Shown: in pieces, positions 11,140 through 22,461 of the stretch
Position numbering within the stretch: position 1 is the first letter of the stretch
How the letters are laid out: each line of letters starts with the position of its first letter
The notes under the pieces: generated by a model
What the model was told of the DNA's origin: nothing
Seen by the model: the letters and a program-made list of their open reading frames with translations, nothing else
The model's database searches: none
Assembly (NCBI GenBank): GCA_003427395.1
Contig: BFEA01000176.1
Location: 212,428-257,432 of the forward strand
Direction: 5' to 3'
Source: Chara braunii
Lineage: Eukaryota > Streptophyta > Charophyceae > Charales > Characeae
DNA: 45,005 bases
Program-made: the position numbers and the translations under genes

Positions 11140-12164
11140 TCCTTATTACTGCTCACTTCTTGAGGCCCATGATTTTGTGGATGTCTCAAGCGGTGGCAAA
11201 GGCCTGTCTTGCGTCCGTGAGTGTTTGAGAGACGATTGACATACGGTCGTCATGTTGCTGTTGAAACGTTAGGGTCCCCCAGGTGAGTCTGAGAGTGTTG
11301 CCCATTATGGTCCCCAGCTTGCCATTGCCCAGCACCTCCTTTTCAAACTTGTCAATGATGTCTTGTTGTTGGGCTGGGTCTTCCTGAATACGCTTTCTTG
11401 TGCGGCGTCAGTCGGAGTGGTACTTGGTGAGGAGGGATTGTATGAGGCCTTCCCATGCTTCGGCCAGTGATACAGGTTGCCACCTTTCCTACAAGCATGG
11501 TTCTCTGAGTCCTGCAGGTGTGAGCACCGGCTCATCCGGCAGGGGGGCAGATGTGGTCGCTTCTCAAAGGTTTGCTGATCTAGCTCTTAGTTGAGCTGCC
11601 GACGGGCAATGTGTGAGGCCTTCTGGATTGCCCTCATCGCAAAGTGCGCAGATCTCATCGAAATCAGTCCAGGCCGCTGGAGATCGACGTCTGCTGATCC
11701 ATTGGTTGACCGGAAGTTCATACTAGTAGACCAACCACTGCATGTTTCTCACTTTCGTGTTTTTGATGGACAGCGGTACTTGCCAGGTTGTTGTGGTGTG
11801 GCTTCCCATTCCCCCGATGAGGTGCCTATCCCACCGTTGTGCGAGTATCTGCTGCATGCTCACCGAACATCTTCTCAATCTGTGTAAAGTCCAGGATATT
11901 GGTACGGCCAGCCACCATTGAAGTGTTAGAAGACGTTTTCTAGGCCCACTCTGTCGGGTCGAACTCGAGGTCTAGGATGGTCGTTGTCGGGGCATAAATT
12001 CTTTCTCTCTAGCTTCCATAAGTTGCTTCGCTTGCTGTAGGCTGAGTAGTTCTACTTGCTGAAGCTCCTCTTGTGGGTGGAGGTGGCTGGCTGTACAGCG
12101 AGCCGGCCATCTGACTAGAGGATGGTCCTGACCTCATCCCACTGGTTGAGGCCATGGACATGGA
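11140..12164 (-). pseudogene. Decayed open reading frame, possibly gag-like; product unknown
   Basis: One minus-strand register stays coding-like across about 1 kb despite several stops and shifts. It reads SMASTSGMRSGPSSS, then ILDLEFDPTEWA, ILDFTQIEKMFGEHAADTR, and further on AEAWEGLIQSLLTKYHSD, QQQDIIDKFEKEVLGNGK and QHDDRMSIVSQTLTDAR. These are hydrophilic, helix-prone peptides without a motif I recognise. Position upstream of gag on the same strand and downstream of the primer-binding site at 14897 suggests a 5' gag or leader ORF of the gypsy element, or of an element nested in it. Confidence 0.4.
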
Positions 12165-12891
12165 CAAGGTACCTGATGTCTGCCGCTGTGAAGTTCACCA
12201 GAAGTGGACATTGTGTCAGCACTAGCTGCTGCTGCCGATAACGCACATTCCGCACCTGCGGCTGCTTCGCTAGCTGTCTGCAAACGCTGGGCCCTTGCTT
12301 TGGCCCGGAACCTTCTCTCATCCATTGGGAACAGGACCTGGAACACAACGAGAATACGGCGAGTATCCCCTCATGTCTGCCTCCTATCGTCGGCTGTACC
12401 TTCCCCACTACCTGTTCCGCTCATCAGCTAGAACAGATCACTGTCTGCAATAGCGCCCTCGCTGGGGCCTACCACAGCATGTGTCTGACTGAGTCGGGAA
12501 ATAAATAAAATAAACTAGGTAGCAAATCCGGATATCCAGCAGACCAAATTTATCCGGAATTTTCAATCTGGATGAAATTTCCGGTTGAATTCCGGGAATG
12601 GAAAATCCGGCCCTGCGCAAAATACGTTTTTTAAACCGAAAACAAAAATCAAGAAAATCTGGGAAAACAGTATGTTGTTCATATCAATGATACTAACAAC
12701 TTTCGTCTTGAGGCCATCTTTGATATCTCAACAGATGTGACGATTAAAAAGAAAACAGAAAAATAAAACAATATTTAGATAAAAATTTACAAATGAATTA
12801 AGCATCCCCCCTCTAAACCCCTTTATTCCCTATCTTAACCCCTTAGAACCCTTCCATGCCCTATCAAGCTTTTCATGACATAGGAACGTAG
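12165..12891. other. No gene seen; AT-rich with repeated TCCGG words
   Basis: Near 12525-12620 short words (ATCCGG, TTCCGG and their complements) recur about every 15-25 bp. The remainder is AT-rich unique sequence. No reading frame or RNA is supportable. Confidence 0.45.
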
Positions 12892-13860
12892 TTCTATTGC
12901 ATGGAAGGAAAATGAGCGATAGCGAACTTCAGAAACCAAGCAGCATCATACACATGAGACCAGATAGTCATGACCTCGAACCAAAAGCAGAATTGCAACA
13001 TGAGTTCCACCAAATAAGAACATGGCAAAAGCTCATAAGTGACAATGTTGGAGTAGTCTCATCATCATCAACAAAGAACCAATGCCGAACTCCTATCTGG
13101 CGCTCTGCGCCCAGACTACAAATGGTAGATCCTATCTAGCCTATCTACAATGTCGCCGGTGACGTCAACAGCTCCCCGAAGTACAAGCAGATATCGGACC
13201 AATGCAGTTCGCTTCAAGCACCAAGTATGTCTCTCGCATCACTCACAACCTCGAACCCCCCACTCACAGATGCCACATGCACCCAAGGACCACCATGCGC
13301 CCCATCCAGCTATGCAGCGCAACTCGGCTATAGCTGCCTGCCTCTCCCTGCTCGCCCGTGAGCGCATGACCCTGGCCAGCGTTTAGCGCAGCAGAGCTTG
13401 CACAGCATGCAGCCAGTGCCCAAATGCCGAATGCGGGGGCAGGGGCTCTCCTAAATGGAAGTGCCCTGCCAGCTGCGTGGGGTCAGGCTGTGCTGGGCCT
13501 CGGCCCAGAAGGTTCCAATAGGACCCGAGAGTCTGAGCCCCGGTCCTAACGAATCAGGCCCAGGGCCTGTGACGGTTGCTTATGCCCAACTGCCCGCAGC
13601 CTGGGTTCGGCCCATGTTGTGTATCTGGGTCAGGGCCTGCCTCAGTTGCATACGAAAAAGGCAGCCAGGGCCTGGGCGCTCTCAACCAACTGGTGCTGCG
13701 CAACTGCCTGAATTTTCCGCAGTTGCGTGGTAGCCTGAAAATAGGCCTTGTGGCCTTGGTCGGGCCTGCCCTCACTTAGGGCGGCCGACTGTGCTGCTTG
13801 CAGGGTGAGAAGGGGCTCGTCGGGGCCTTATGCCTCGCATGTACTTCGCATGCGCTATAT
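12892..13860 (-). mobile_element. LTR-like block, copy 3 (divergent)
   Basis: It shares with copy 2 the entry pattern TTGCA.GGAA...ATGAGCGA.AGCGA (12895 versus 14912), then CAGATAGTCATG, CCAAATAAGA, and CTATCTAGCCTATCTAC with the following tract, in the same order. Divergence is much higher than between copies 1 and 2, so it is older or from a related family. After its TGCA end on the minus strand no primer-binding site is visible, which fits a solo LTR or a decayed 5' LTR. Confidence 0.5.
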
Positions 13861-14896
13861 CACTTTTTTTTTCACTTTTTTTTTGCTTTTTTATTCCTTT
13901 CTTTAAATCATCAAAATTTATTAAAAAATACTCGGTAAGTCACCCAGGCTACTGATCAAGTGGTGTCGACAGAATATACACAGATTGTGCAAATGATATA
14001 GTCCTACTTCGATCAGTTCTCGAACAGCAGCACCAAACAGAAATGGAAATGGTGGACTACTACAGTTCTACTCTAATGCTCTGTCAGATGTTAGCAGTCC
14101 GTCACACCTCAACTAATAAGAATAAAAATAAATCACTTGTGCATATGTATGCAGATATGGAAATAATAATGTTTATATTCGAGCCCCAATTGGAAAATTC
14201 CCTCTCCTATATCCGAGGTTCCTATTTGCATCATCGAGCAGTGGTGTCTATAGTGTGCACAAAGGCCCATCCCTGTGCCCAGGCAATGTGAAGCAAGCCA
14301 GCCTGAGCTGTACTATTTTTATCCTCACATAAGGTGTGAGACGGTTTCAGCTCAAAGGACAATGCAGCTAAGCGTTTGTACTCTACTACAGTGGGTTGGC
14401 ATGGTGACCATGAACCATGCTTCGTCCAGGGCCCTTCAGAGGCACCATTCTCTCCTGCCAGATGCGCCACCAAGGAGAATATGAACTCTCAAGGTAGAGC
14501 GGCCACGACTCGCGAATCTGGAAAGGACACTCGAGTCGAAACTCTCTTCCTCAAGGTAAAAAGAGAATGAGATGGGAAGATAGGGTAAGGGACGAACGTA
14601 CCTGAAAATAGCTGCCTCCAACCACAGATTTCTCACCAATTGAGCCAACGTGCATTTTGATGATCGGTCATAGCCTCAGTACCACAAACAATACAATGCA
14701 ATGTCACCTTAGCCAAAATGCTACGTCAGGATGATCTCATCATTCCACATACATCTGATGCTGCCACAACCTCCCAGCCACACTCCCCTCTACCCGAGAG
14801 TGGCCTAAACAAGCCAGCGTCAATTTATCCTTACTGCGGAGAAGCTTCATCAGCTCTAACAAAGAAGCCAGTGTTGGTAACGGGGATACCAAACCA
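13861..14896. other. No gene recognised between LTR-like blocks
   Basis: The stretch opens with T-rich runs (13864-13890). If 14912-15931 is a 5' LTR, this is untranslated leader of the minus-strand retrotransposon. Frames here are short and featureless. Confidence 0.4.
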
Positions 14897-14908
14897 GCTC
14901 TGATACCA
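14897..14908 (-). promoter_or_regulatory. Primer-binding site for initiator Met-tRNA
   Basis: The minus strand reads TGGTATCAGAGC, the classic plant LTR-retrotransposon primer-binding site complementary to the 3' end of initiator Met-tRNA. It starts three bases after an LTR-like end TTGCA (14912-14916), the expected spacing. It fixes the orientation of the element as minus and marks 14912-15931 as a 5' LTR. Confidence 0.85.
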
Positions 14909-14911
14909 AAT

Positions 14912-15931
14912 TGCAAGGAACATGAGCGAGAGCGATAGACAGAAATCCAAATTTCAAAATCACGGTGTAGTCCAGGTAGTCATGTACCAAGCACAGAACC
15001 ACAATGCACCAAGATACCATCCAAATAAGAGCAATACAATGAACTCAAATGTCAATGTTGGCTCCCTCTGGCCACACCAAACATAGTATCCAACGTCGCT
15101 CCTTCTGATTGGTGTCCGACGCCCTACCTACACTACTCAGCCTATCTAGCCTATCCACGTTCATGCAACAGGATCACATCAAAGTTGAAGACCAATGTAC
15201 ATGCCGTCATCGCCAATGCAGACTGCTAGCATAAACCAGGTATGTCTGTCACTCCTCCCCTCATCATCCCCGACTCCTCTCTGCATGCGCCTGCTACCCG
15301 AAGACCACCATTGCCATGCGCCCAGCGGCCCGGCTATGGCCGCGGTACGCCCGCTGCCACCACAGCGCCCACTCTCACCTCCAGCACCCGTGCGTGCCCT
15401 GGCAAACAGCACTAGGGCAGCTGCTCGTGCATCAATGCAGCAGTGTGGCCGCATTGCCTGCACAGGCCAGAATGATCCTGGCTGAAGAGCTCACTTCCCT
15501 TTATGGAAGGTGAGCGCTGCTTGCTGTGCCTTGGGTCTGGCAGGGCGAGTTTCCAGTAGCTTCCAGTTGGGCCCCAGTATCTGCACCCAGGCCCAGTTTC
15601 AGATCCTGACCTGGGCGTCGTGCAATTAGACACTTCCAGGTAGCCCACGAGGCTCCAAGTGTTCGGCACAATCCCATTGGCTTGTGGCATGTGTGACGAA
15701 GGAGCTGCTTGCTCATTGGTCCCAAGCCGCTACGTGACTTGTCGGCCTCTGACTGCGTGTGCCCAGGGCCTCAACTGAATGAACCCTGAGCGCAACTATA
15801 CGACGCAGCTACTTCTAGAAGGAGCAAGGGAAGGGTCACGTTGCTCCGTAACCAACAGGCATGCTGACACTTTAGGAGCCATATACGAAAAATGGCAGAA
15901 CGTCTGTGTGCCCGAGAAGGGCCTTGCGAGT
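14912..15931 (-). mobile_element. LTR-like block, copy 2 (candidate 5' LTR)
   Basis: It matches 5060-6058 closely along its length and is followed on the minus strand by the tRNA-Met primer-binding site. At its other end it shares about 32 bp (15899-15930) with the integrase-coding end at 6058-6088, so either the LTR boundary lies inside coding sequence or a piece of integrase is attached. Minus-strand gag-RT-integrase traces lie between this block and copy 1, consistent with one element of about 10.9 kb containing later rearrangements. Confidence 0.65.
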
Positions 15932-16161
15932 GCTCAATCCTCGCGGTCTACTTCATTGCCTTGAATTCTTTTTCGTAGTTCATATCAAACTGAGGACAAA
16001 GCTATGACTTTGTTCATGGGGTATCTTGCCAGGGGTACTTTTCGAGTGACTCGACCAATTTTCCACCCAGCTGTGGGACATAGCACCACCTGGCCAAACT
16101 CCAGCTAGGGCTGCATGTTCGGAACTGCCCCTGGACCAGATCCGTCGGGTGCAGGGGCCGT

Positions 16162-16398
16162 GTCGGGTGCGGCCATGGCCACCCAATTGCAGACTCTGCT
16201 ATGTACCTCGCCTGGCAGCACTTTGGCCATAGGGACATGCGAGGCAGACTGAATGAGCTGACACTGGAGCTGGCCGCTCTTTTATGGCAGCACTTTGGCC
16301 ATGTCGGGTGCCGCCATGGCCACCCAATTGCAGGCTCTGCAATGTACCTCGCCTAGCAGCACTTTGGCCATAGGGACATGCGACACAGACTGAATGAG
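16162..16398. repeat. Duplicated 96-bp unit, period 141
   Basis: Units 16162-16257 and 16303-16398 (GTCGGGTGC.GCCATGGCC through ACTGAATGAG) differ at a handful of sites. The 45-bp spacer repeats the GGCAGCACTTTGGCCAT word again. Gene content of 15932-16841 is otherwise nil. Confidence 0.92.
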
Positions 16399-16841
16399 AC
16401 TCCAATCGTAGAGATCTCTTGATCAGGCAGCCCAGATTTGCCGTTGGCTTCAGTGTGCCTTGACCAAGTAAGTCCTACAATTGGCTGGAGCACATGCTGA
16501 CAGTCTTTGATTGTGCATTAGATCTATGGCCATGTTGAACTTCTGAGAAACTTTGGACTACTAGTATGCTTTACCCGAGTTGGGCCTGACTCTTGATTTT
16601 CCAAGAGTCAACTGTGTACTGTGGTGGTAAAGGTTGACTCATTATTTGAACTGTTGGCCCTAGGTCTTTTCTCAAACCTTTCTAGAATAAGAGCAGCAGC
16701 TTTAGACCCCTGCAGCGACTTTTGACCCCTGAGTCTAGACTTGGATCAAACGTTATGACCCTGGCCAACATCTGTGCAGGTTTTGAACTCGTCACAGTAC
16801 TGGTGGTTCAGTTCGCATTCCCATTGACAGGTGGTCCCAAA

Positions 16842-16934
16842 AGAAACAGAGGTGTAGAGTCCTTCGGGACATCCGTTAAAATTAGAACGATACAGAGAAG
16901 ATTAGCAAACGAAAATAGAAACAGGGATGTAGAG
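16842..16934 (+). pseudogene. 3'-truncated U6 snRNA retropseudogene with target duplications
   Basis: 16859-16907 reads GTCCTTCGGGACATCC, then AAAATTAGAACGATACAGAG and AAGATTAGCA: the 5' half (about 49 nt) of U6 snRNA, with one change inside the conserved ATTGGAACGATAC. U6 sequence stops just before the conserved TGGCCCC and is replaced by a short A-rich stretch. Flanks 16842-16859 (AGAAACAGAGGTGTAGAG) and 16917-16934 (AGAAACAGGGATGTAGAG) match at 16 of 18 positions, so they are a target-site duplication from retrotransposition of a partial U6 RNA. It lacks the 3' half and cannot be functional. Confidence 0.88.
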
Positions 16935-17046
16935 ACGGTTCAGTCATTCCACTGGAAGTTTGTTTCCCACACAAAAACATATTTGCACCGAACCGAATCC
17001 ATGTGTTGATCAGAGTCGGTATGACCTGATGTTTTGAGCTGGGCAG

Positions 17047-17146
17047 CCTGCAAACCAAGATTGCAAAGAGGGTATGACCTGAGGTTTCCACACGGTTCAG
17101 CAATTTAGACCCTGACAGACCTGCAAACCAAGATTGCAAAGAGGGT
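17047..17146. repeat. 27-bp direct repeat, spacing 73
   Basis: CCTGCAAACCAAGATTGCAA plus AGAGGGT occurs at 17047-17073 and 17120-17146 without a mismatch. Neighbouring words (TATGACCTGA) are also reused at 17021 and 17074. Confidence 0.9.
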
Positions 17147-18224
17147 GGAAGGTGTAAACCTGGGTTGCAGAAACTGGCCAAGGGGTGGTAGGGAGATTAC
17201 ACTGGGTAGCAGTCTCAGACTGGCCAGGCTTGGACAGGCGCACAAATAACAACAGAGTGCTTTTCAATCGAGACTTGACTATTTTGTTGTTGTTTCAACA
17301 CTTCTGTTAGTCTCGCACCATGGTTTAATAACTATTGAGTGGCAGCATCAAGATCTGAGCCAAATTGAGCAAAGCAGCTACTTCACGATATTGTGCAAGT
17401 TCTGCACTTCGGAGTGCAAACCTTGATGAGCTCCTTGTCCGACTGCTTTCAGTACAACAGATAGGTTGAGCCCCTACAGACTGACCTATCCGATTTCAGT
17501 TCAGAAGGGCCTCTAAGAGACCTCGCACGTGGCCACGAAACTGGCCAAGGGGAGGCTGAAACACGCTATAAGAGGTGCCTATATGTCAGAATTCATCGGC
17601 TGAATTCATTAGCTGACCAATCAATTGATCTGTTGAGTGACAGATTGATTGATTCATGCTCTGATTGACAGATTGAGAAGATACAAAAAGGAGTGCAGGA
17701 AAGAACCAACAATTGGACTGAGAGAGACAGAAACCTGAAAGCACATACTATTGCAGCACCTACTTGCACCTTGAAGTTTCAGCAATACAAGTGGGAGCCT
17801 ATTGCCGGGTTCTTGCGTGTTGTGCCAAAACAGGGAGTCAAAAAAGAATCTAGGACACAATGCTCATGCATACTACATACCTCACTTTTTCTTCAGTTCT
17901 TCTATGCCACTTTGGTGAGCCCCCGTGTGTGTGCACATTACAGAGTCTTGTTCAGTTGACTGTCAGTGTGCAAATCATGCACAGCCGTGGAATGGCACTG
18001 GCCCATTGCCACCCAAAGTGGCTTTTTTTCTTTGGGTGCTGCCACGTAACTTGGGTTCTGTGCTAGTGCTGTCCTATCAGCTCTCAGAAAAACGGCCAAC
18101 GCTTTTGTGTTCACTATAGCACAACTGGCCCCGACCCATCCCAGAGGGTGTGACAGTGTACACACTGGTAGGAAGGAGACAGCCTACTGGCTGCCAGGGG
18201 GATTGACAGGAGCGCATGGGAATT
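17147..18224. other. No gene recognised
   Basis: Only short frames occur. At 17585-17670 the words TGAATTCAT, ATTGATC and GACAGATTGA repeat in both orientations. Nothing supports a host gene. Confidence 0.4.
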
Positions 18225-18340
18225 TTTCTTTTAACACACAAGACTCCAGTCATGCTCCGCCTGTTCTGGGGGGGCTGCAGTCCGGTTGCTATTTTCCGGC
18301 AAGCAGGGGAAAGACAAGTAAGGGAAATCAGACCTCCCCA
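18225..18340. repeat. Dispersed repeat shared with 27376-27505
   Basis: Both copies have a T-rich start, then TTCTGGGGGGGC, CAGTCC.GTTGCT, TCCGGCAAGCA and, about 20 bases on, A.ATCAGACC. Similarity is highest over about 43 bp (18264-18306 and 27423-27465). The element family is unknown. Confidence 0.6.
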
Positions 18341-18343
18341 CAC

Positions 18344-18933
18344 AAGGTCCATGCCAGTAATCTCTTCAGTTGATCAGTCCAGCAACACCCTCATAATGGG
18401 CAACTAAGATTAGAAGCCACAGTTTTTCCAATCAGCGGGCCAGTACGCAGATAGGCCCACTAATACCGTGAGCGAATAATAGCCTCAGTGTATCAATTGG
18501 CAGAATTGTTGTCCATTATGCGCACTGTGCCTGTTTTCTTTTCCAGTGCTGCTGGGCAGGTGTTGGCTTAGGGCTCCGTGGTAATCAACAAAGGGGTAAG
18601 TGGCGTACAGAGGTGGTCACTTAGCTTCAATGTTTTCTTAGAGGCTATGATAGTTGTTACGATGGCCTCTAAGAAAACATTGAAGCTAAGTGGCTACTGT
18701 ACCCCACATAACCCTGTACCCTTGATTTCCACTCGAGAAGAAAACAGGCACAATGCACATGATTGACACAACAATTCTGCCAATTGACACACTGGGACTC
18801 TTATTTGCTCACTTTTAGTGGGCATACCTGCTTACTGGCCCACTGAGTGGGAAAGCTGCAGCTGCTTATCTTCGTTGCCCATTATGAGGGATTGCAGCAC
18901 CGGATAAGTCCAGAGATCACTGGCATGGACCTT
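18344..18933. mobile_element. 590-bp foldback (long inverted repeat) element
   Basis: The left part 18344-18645 and right part 18665-18933 are reverse complements along their whole length. The outer ends AAGGTCCATGCCAGT (18344) and ACTGGCATGGACCTT (18933) pair. In between, CCTCATAATGGGCAAC, GGGCCAGTA and TCAATTGGCAGAATTGTTGT pair with matching segments of the other arm. The innermost 28 bp (18618-18645 with 18665-18692) pair perfectly around a 19-bp loop. No reading frame is present, so it is a non-autonomous foldback or MITE-like element. I could not fix a target-site duplication. Confidence 0.9.
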
Positions 18934-19642
18934 CAAGAAATTCGATGTTGTTGGGCTGCACCCTGTGTGCACGCCACAGCGCCATCTCCTGTTAAGTGCC
19001 ACTGCACCACATGGGTGTTGGGCTGCTATCACCCCATCAGCCCCCATCCCAGCCCTTTGTTTTCTTCGGGTCCCACACTGTCCTTGAGTGCTGCAGGAGT
19101 GCCAATTCCGCGTCACTCGACAAAGGTGGCTACGGCCTCTGTACCTCTTGCAGTGACTCATTGCATGGAGCACATCAACTCGAGCAATCCCCTCAAAGCT
19201 TCAAAGAACCACCTTTCTTTCTACTGCTAGATGCTGCCCTGCTCCATCTGTAGTTCATTATCACGAGCATCTGGAGTTGAAGATATCGATAATGAGCAAC
19301 ATCATCTTTTTGCACCGAGATGACCATGGACATTATCGATGATGGTTACGACCACCGCATAGGAGAGAGAGAGAGAGGCAGGGGTGGGGGAGATCCCCCC
19401 CTCCCTCACCTCCATCCATCTCTCTCACTACCAATTCTCTAAGCAATAAGCGCAACAATCATCACGCTCATAATCATAACATGACCCATCATGATGACGG
19501 AGCCGATGATTATCACCAAGATCGTTGTTGTTCATAGTGGTGCTGATGGTGTTCATGCAGACTGTCACTATCAAGAGTCGGTATGATCGTCATCCATCCA
19601 TTGTCGATCATCATAACGGTGCTGATGATCGAAATGGAGATC

Positions 19643-19648
<6 letters not shown>
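18934..19648. other. No gene; ATCATG/GATGATG-rich sequence
   Basis: From about 19260 the sequence is dominated by overlapping words such as ATCATGATG, GATCGT and CATCATC, a cryptically simple composition that resumes at 19835-19960 and again at 31310-31680. No gene is supportable. Confidence 0.5.
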
Positions 19649-19722
<74 letters not shown>

Positions 19723-19723
19723 N

Positions 19724-19804
<81 letters not shown>

Positions 19805-19814
19805 CGCGCGCGCG
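19649..19814. repeat. (TC)70 tract with one N, then (CG)13
   Basis: An alternating CT run covers 19649-19788 with a single undetermined base at 19723, followed by 26 bp of perfect CG alternation (19789-19814). The N in mid-repeat suggests the true length is unresolved. CT tracts can form triplex DNA and CG alternation favours Z-DNA. Confidence 0.97.
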
Positions 19815-19993
19815 TGGTGGCCCAAACAAAAAAGCTGATGATGATGATTATCAACATTGCCCATAGTCAGGTGGAGCAAATGATGATGGTGCCTATTATC
19901 AAGATCATCAAGCTCAGACTTTCATGATCGTAATGTTTCCAATCATCATGACAACAATCACGACATTCAGAAGCGAGGGAAAGAGACATTAGG

Positions 19994-20004
19994 GGAGAGA
20001 GAGA

Positions 20005-20072
<68 letters not shown>
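19994..20072. repeat. (GA)n tract, inverted relative to 19649-19788
   Basis: A GA run of about 79 bp with a single GGGA interruption near 20007. It lies 180 bp beyond the CT/CG tract on the opposite purine strand, so the two tracts can pair with each other. Confidence 0.95.
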
Positions 20073-20075
<3 letters not shown>

Positions 20076-22354
20076 AAAGAGACAGACACAGCCCCCCTCT
20101 GTTGAGGCTATTAGCTGGCTGTGGGTCCCAGCATGTTAATCTTTTCCCCCAGACACTGGTGCATACCCTACATCCATGATTCTTCGTCTGAATTTTCGGG
20201 CAAAGGACACGAGGACTAGAAATTGCCAAAGTGGGGATGATGCCCCCCTCCCCCCCCACTGTGTGTCCTGCACCCAGCAGGGCAAATCTGCCTGCAGCTT
20301 TCAACTACCGCTGCAGGCCCTGTCCACCATCCCCAGTACTGGTCGTTTAAACCATCAATGTTGACACCCTTTTGCCGACATTATGCAGTCGTGCAAACAG
20401 AGGCTGGGTGTTTGATGTAGCCGCCCACTTGCGGCCTATCCAACATGTACAACACCAGAAAAACTTTTGGTTAGGCAAAATAGGGTGCGCAGTTAAACGA
20501 CCACTCCGTCCGGACCTATTTTGACAAACCAAAGTTGCACTTCCCCAGACCTAAGATACTACAGTGCTGCCACGAGGAAAAATAATTGTGGTACCCTTCC
20601 CCACCGGACCTCTACCGGGCCAGGGCACTGTAGATTTTAGGCAGGTATTTGTAGACAAGAAAAATGAACAGTGCAGGAGCAATGGGAGCGGTGGTTTTCG
20701 TAAAAGGGCCACCTAGCAGGCAAGCACCAGTCGCCACGGCCTTTCTGTCTATTGCCATGCTGGGCCAGTACCAGGGCAGGCCACTGCTGAGACTACCTGC
20801 CTACTGGCCCAACGTTTTTGAAACAGCTGCAATGGCTCATCTTGGCTGTCCGTTCTGCAGATGGGATGGTGCACATCTGTGGGCGATCCTCTCTCACTCG
20901 GACCCGACCACATACAATATGACGCAACATATTAAGATCCCCCAGTACAGAGTGACAGCCACAAAATCCTTGCCCACAGCCAATCTTCATAATCATCCGT
21001 ACCCCAGATGGGCATATACAATGAAAAAATCACATACGAATTAGATATAACCGAAAAAGAACTCGGCATGCTTCCTGCTATCTCCACAATCTTTCAGCCC
21101 GCTCATCTCAGGTGCACATCAATAGATTGTCATAAACAGTCATAAACTCAATTGCACCTATGTCCGAACCCTACGGTGGACCGCTCACCACAAGACTTGC
21201 ACACTTCCCCGTCCACGCGCTTGCTACAACACCCTGACACGATAAGCAATGGGAAGGCACCAAATTTGTCCCATCTCGTACGCTTCTGCGTGCCTCTAAA
21301 AGTTTCCAGCCACAACCTGGCCGTTCTCTATGTACTATCACTGTCCCTTGTCCTAGAGGGCAACTCAACATGCCGAAGTCAATAATGAAGATGAACTGTC
21401 AGTGACCACCTCGGCCGCCCCTCAGTTCAATTTCAACTGGCGAACATACCCCATGGAGACCAGGGCAAGAATCGTTATGACGATGATGGCAAGGCTGACA
21501 ACAACAGGGACGATGCAGTCTAAAATTCAGCACCGCCGCCACCACACTACAGGCCTCGGCCCTCCAGCCACCTGTGGACAAAGGTGCAGATTATATCTCT
21601 TGGAAAGCAGAGACGAGCAATAGAAGGAAAAGAAAGCCAGAAACATGGAGGAAAACAGTTGAAGAAGACAACAGGGGAACGTAGCCAGGCAATAAAGGAG
21701 CACTCCGACAACATCCAGCACCAACACAACCCCTCTACAAAATACACACAAACAGCTTGAAGTACACATGACAAATTGGAAGCATCACAGCCAACACCTC
21801 CAAGATTCAGAGTTTCATATAGGCAGCCAATGGCAAGGGGTTCATTTGTCGGGTGCCTGCTGATGCCGCACTGTAGGCATGCGCAGCACTTGTCCGGTTG
21901 TGTACACAGTCAGCAGACAGGACGGACCCAAAGGCATATTGTCATGGCAGGTTGAGTGCATGTCGGTTGCATGACACTCAGTGGATCACGAAGTAACTCA
22001 ACCACTCTTCTAACAATCCCTACACCATGCAGGCTACAGCTAACAGGAACAGAGAAGGGTCTTCATCACCATTGTCATCATGTTTTGAGGCAGGGAGGGA
22101 GGGGGGCGAGGGCTCTTTATCCAGTTATGATGATTGTTATATTTGTCTGTGTTTTGTTCCTTTTGAGTTTCTTATATTATTTACCATCCACATTGTTATT
22201 CCCATTGCGGCAGGTTTGCCCCCCTCAAAACAGCCACATGTATGTTTTGAATACTTTGGAACTGATTCTACCCACAGACACCATGAAGAAAACACATACA
22301 GACATACACGCAGACATCATCATCATTATTTTTGTGTGCTTGTTCCAGTCTGTG
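20073..22354. other. No gene recognised
   Basis: I examined short frames on both strands (the longest about 126 residues at 20664-21044 plus, and a 168-residue one starting at 21956 plus). They have no domain, no conserved motif and no coding-like composition. I see no RNA gene before the U6 copy. Confidence 0.45.
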
Positions 22355-22429
22355 ACGTGTATGAGGTCTTTTTTTTCTTCTTCAAATTGGACCATTTCAC
22401 GATTTATGTGTCATCCTTGTGCAGGGGCC

Positions 22430-22461
<32 letters not shown>

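Noticed and set aside
12420-12427. CTGATGAG on the minus strand as a further hammerhead core
   Set aside because: No GAAA box after a plausible stem II and no cleavage-site strand nearby.
19513-19927. Long open frames of alternating R/E or S/L
   Set aside because: They are translations of the TC/GA and CG tracts and contain an unresolved base; not genes.
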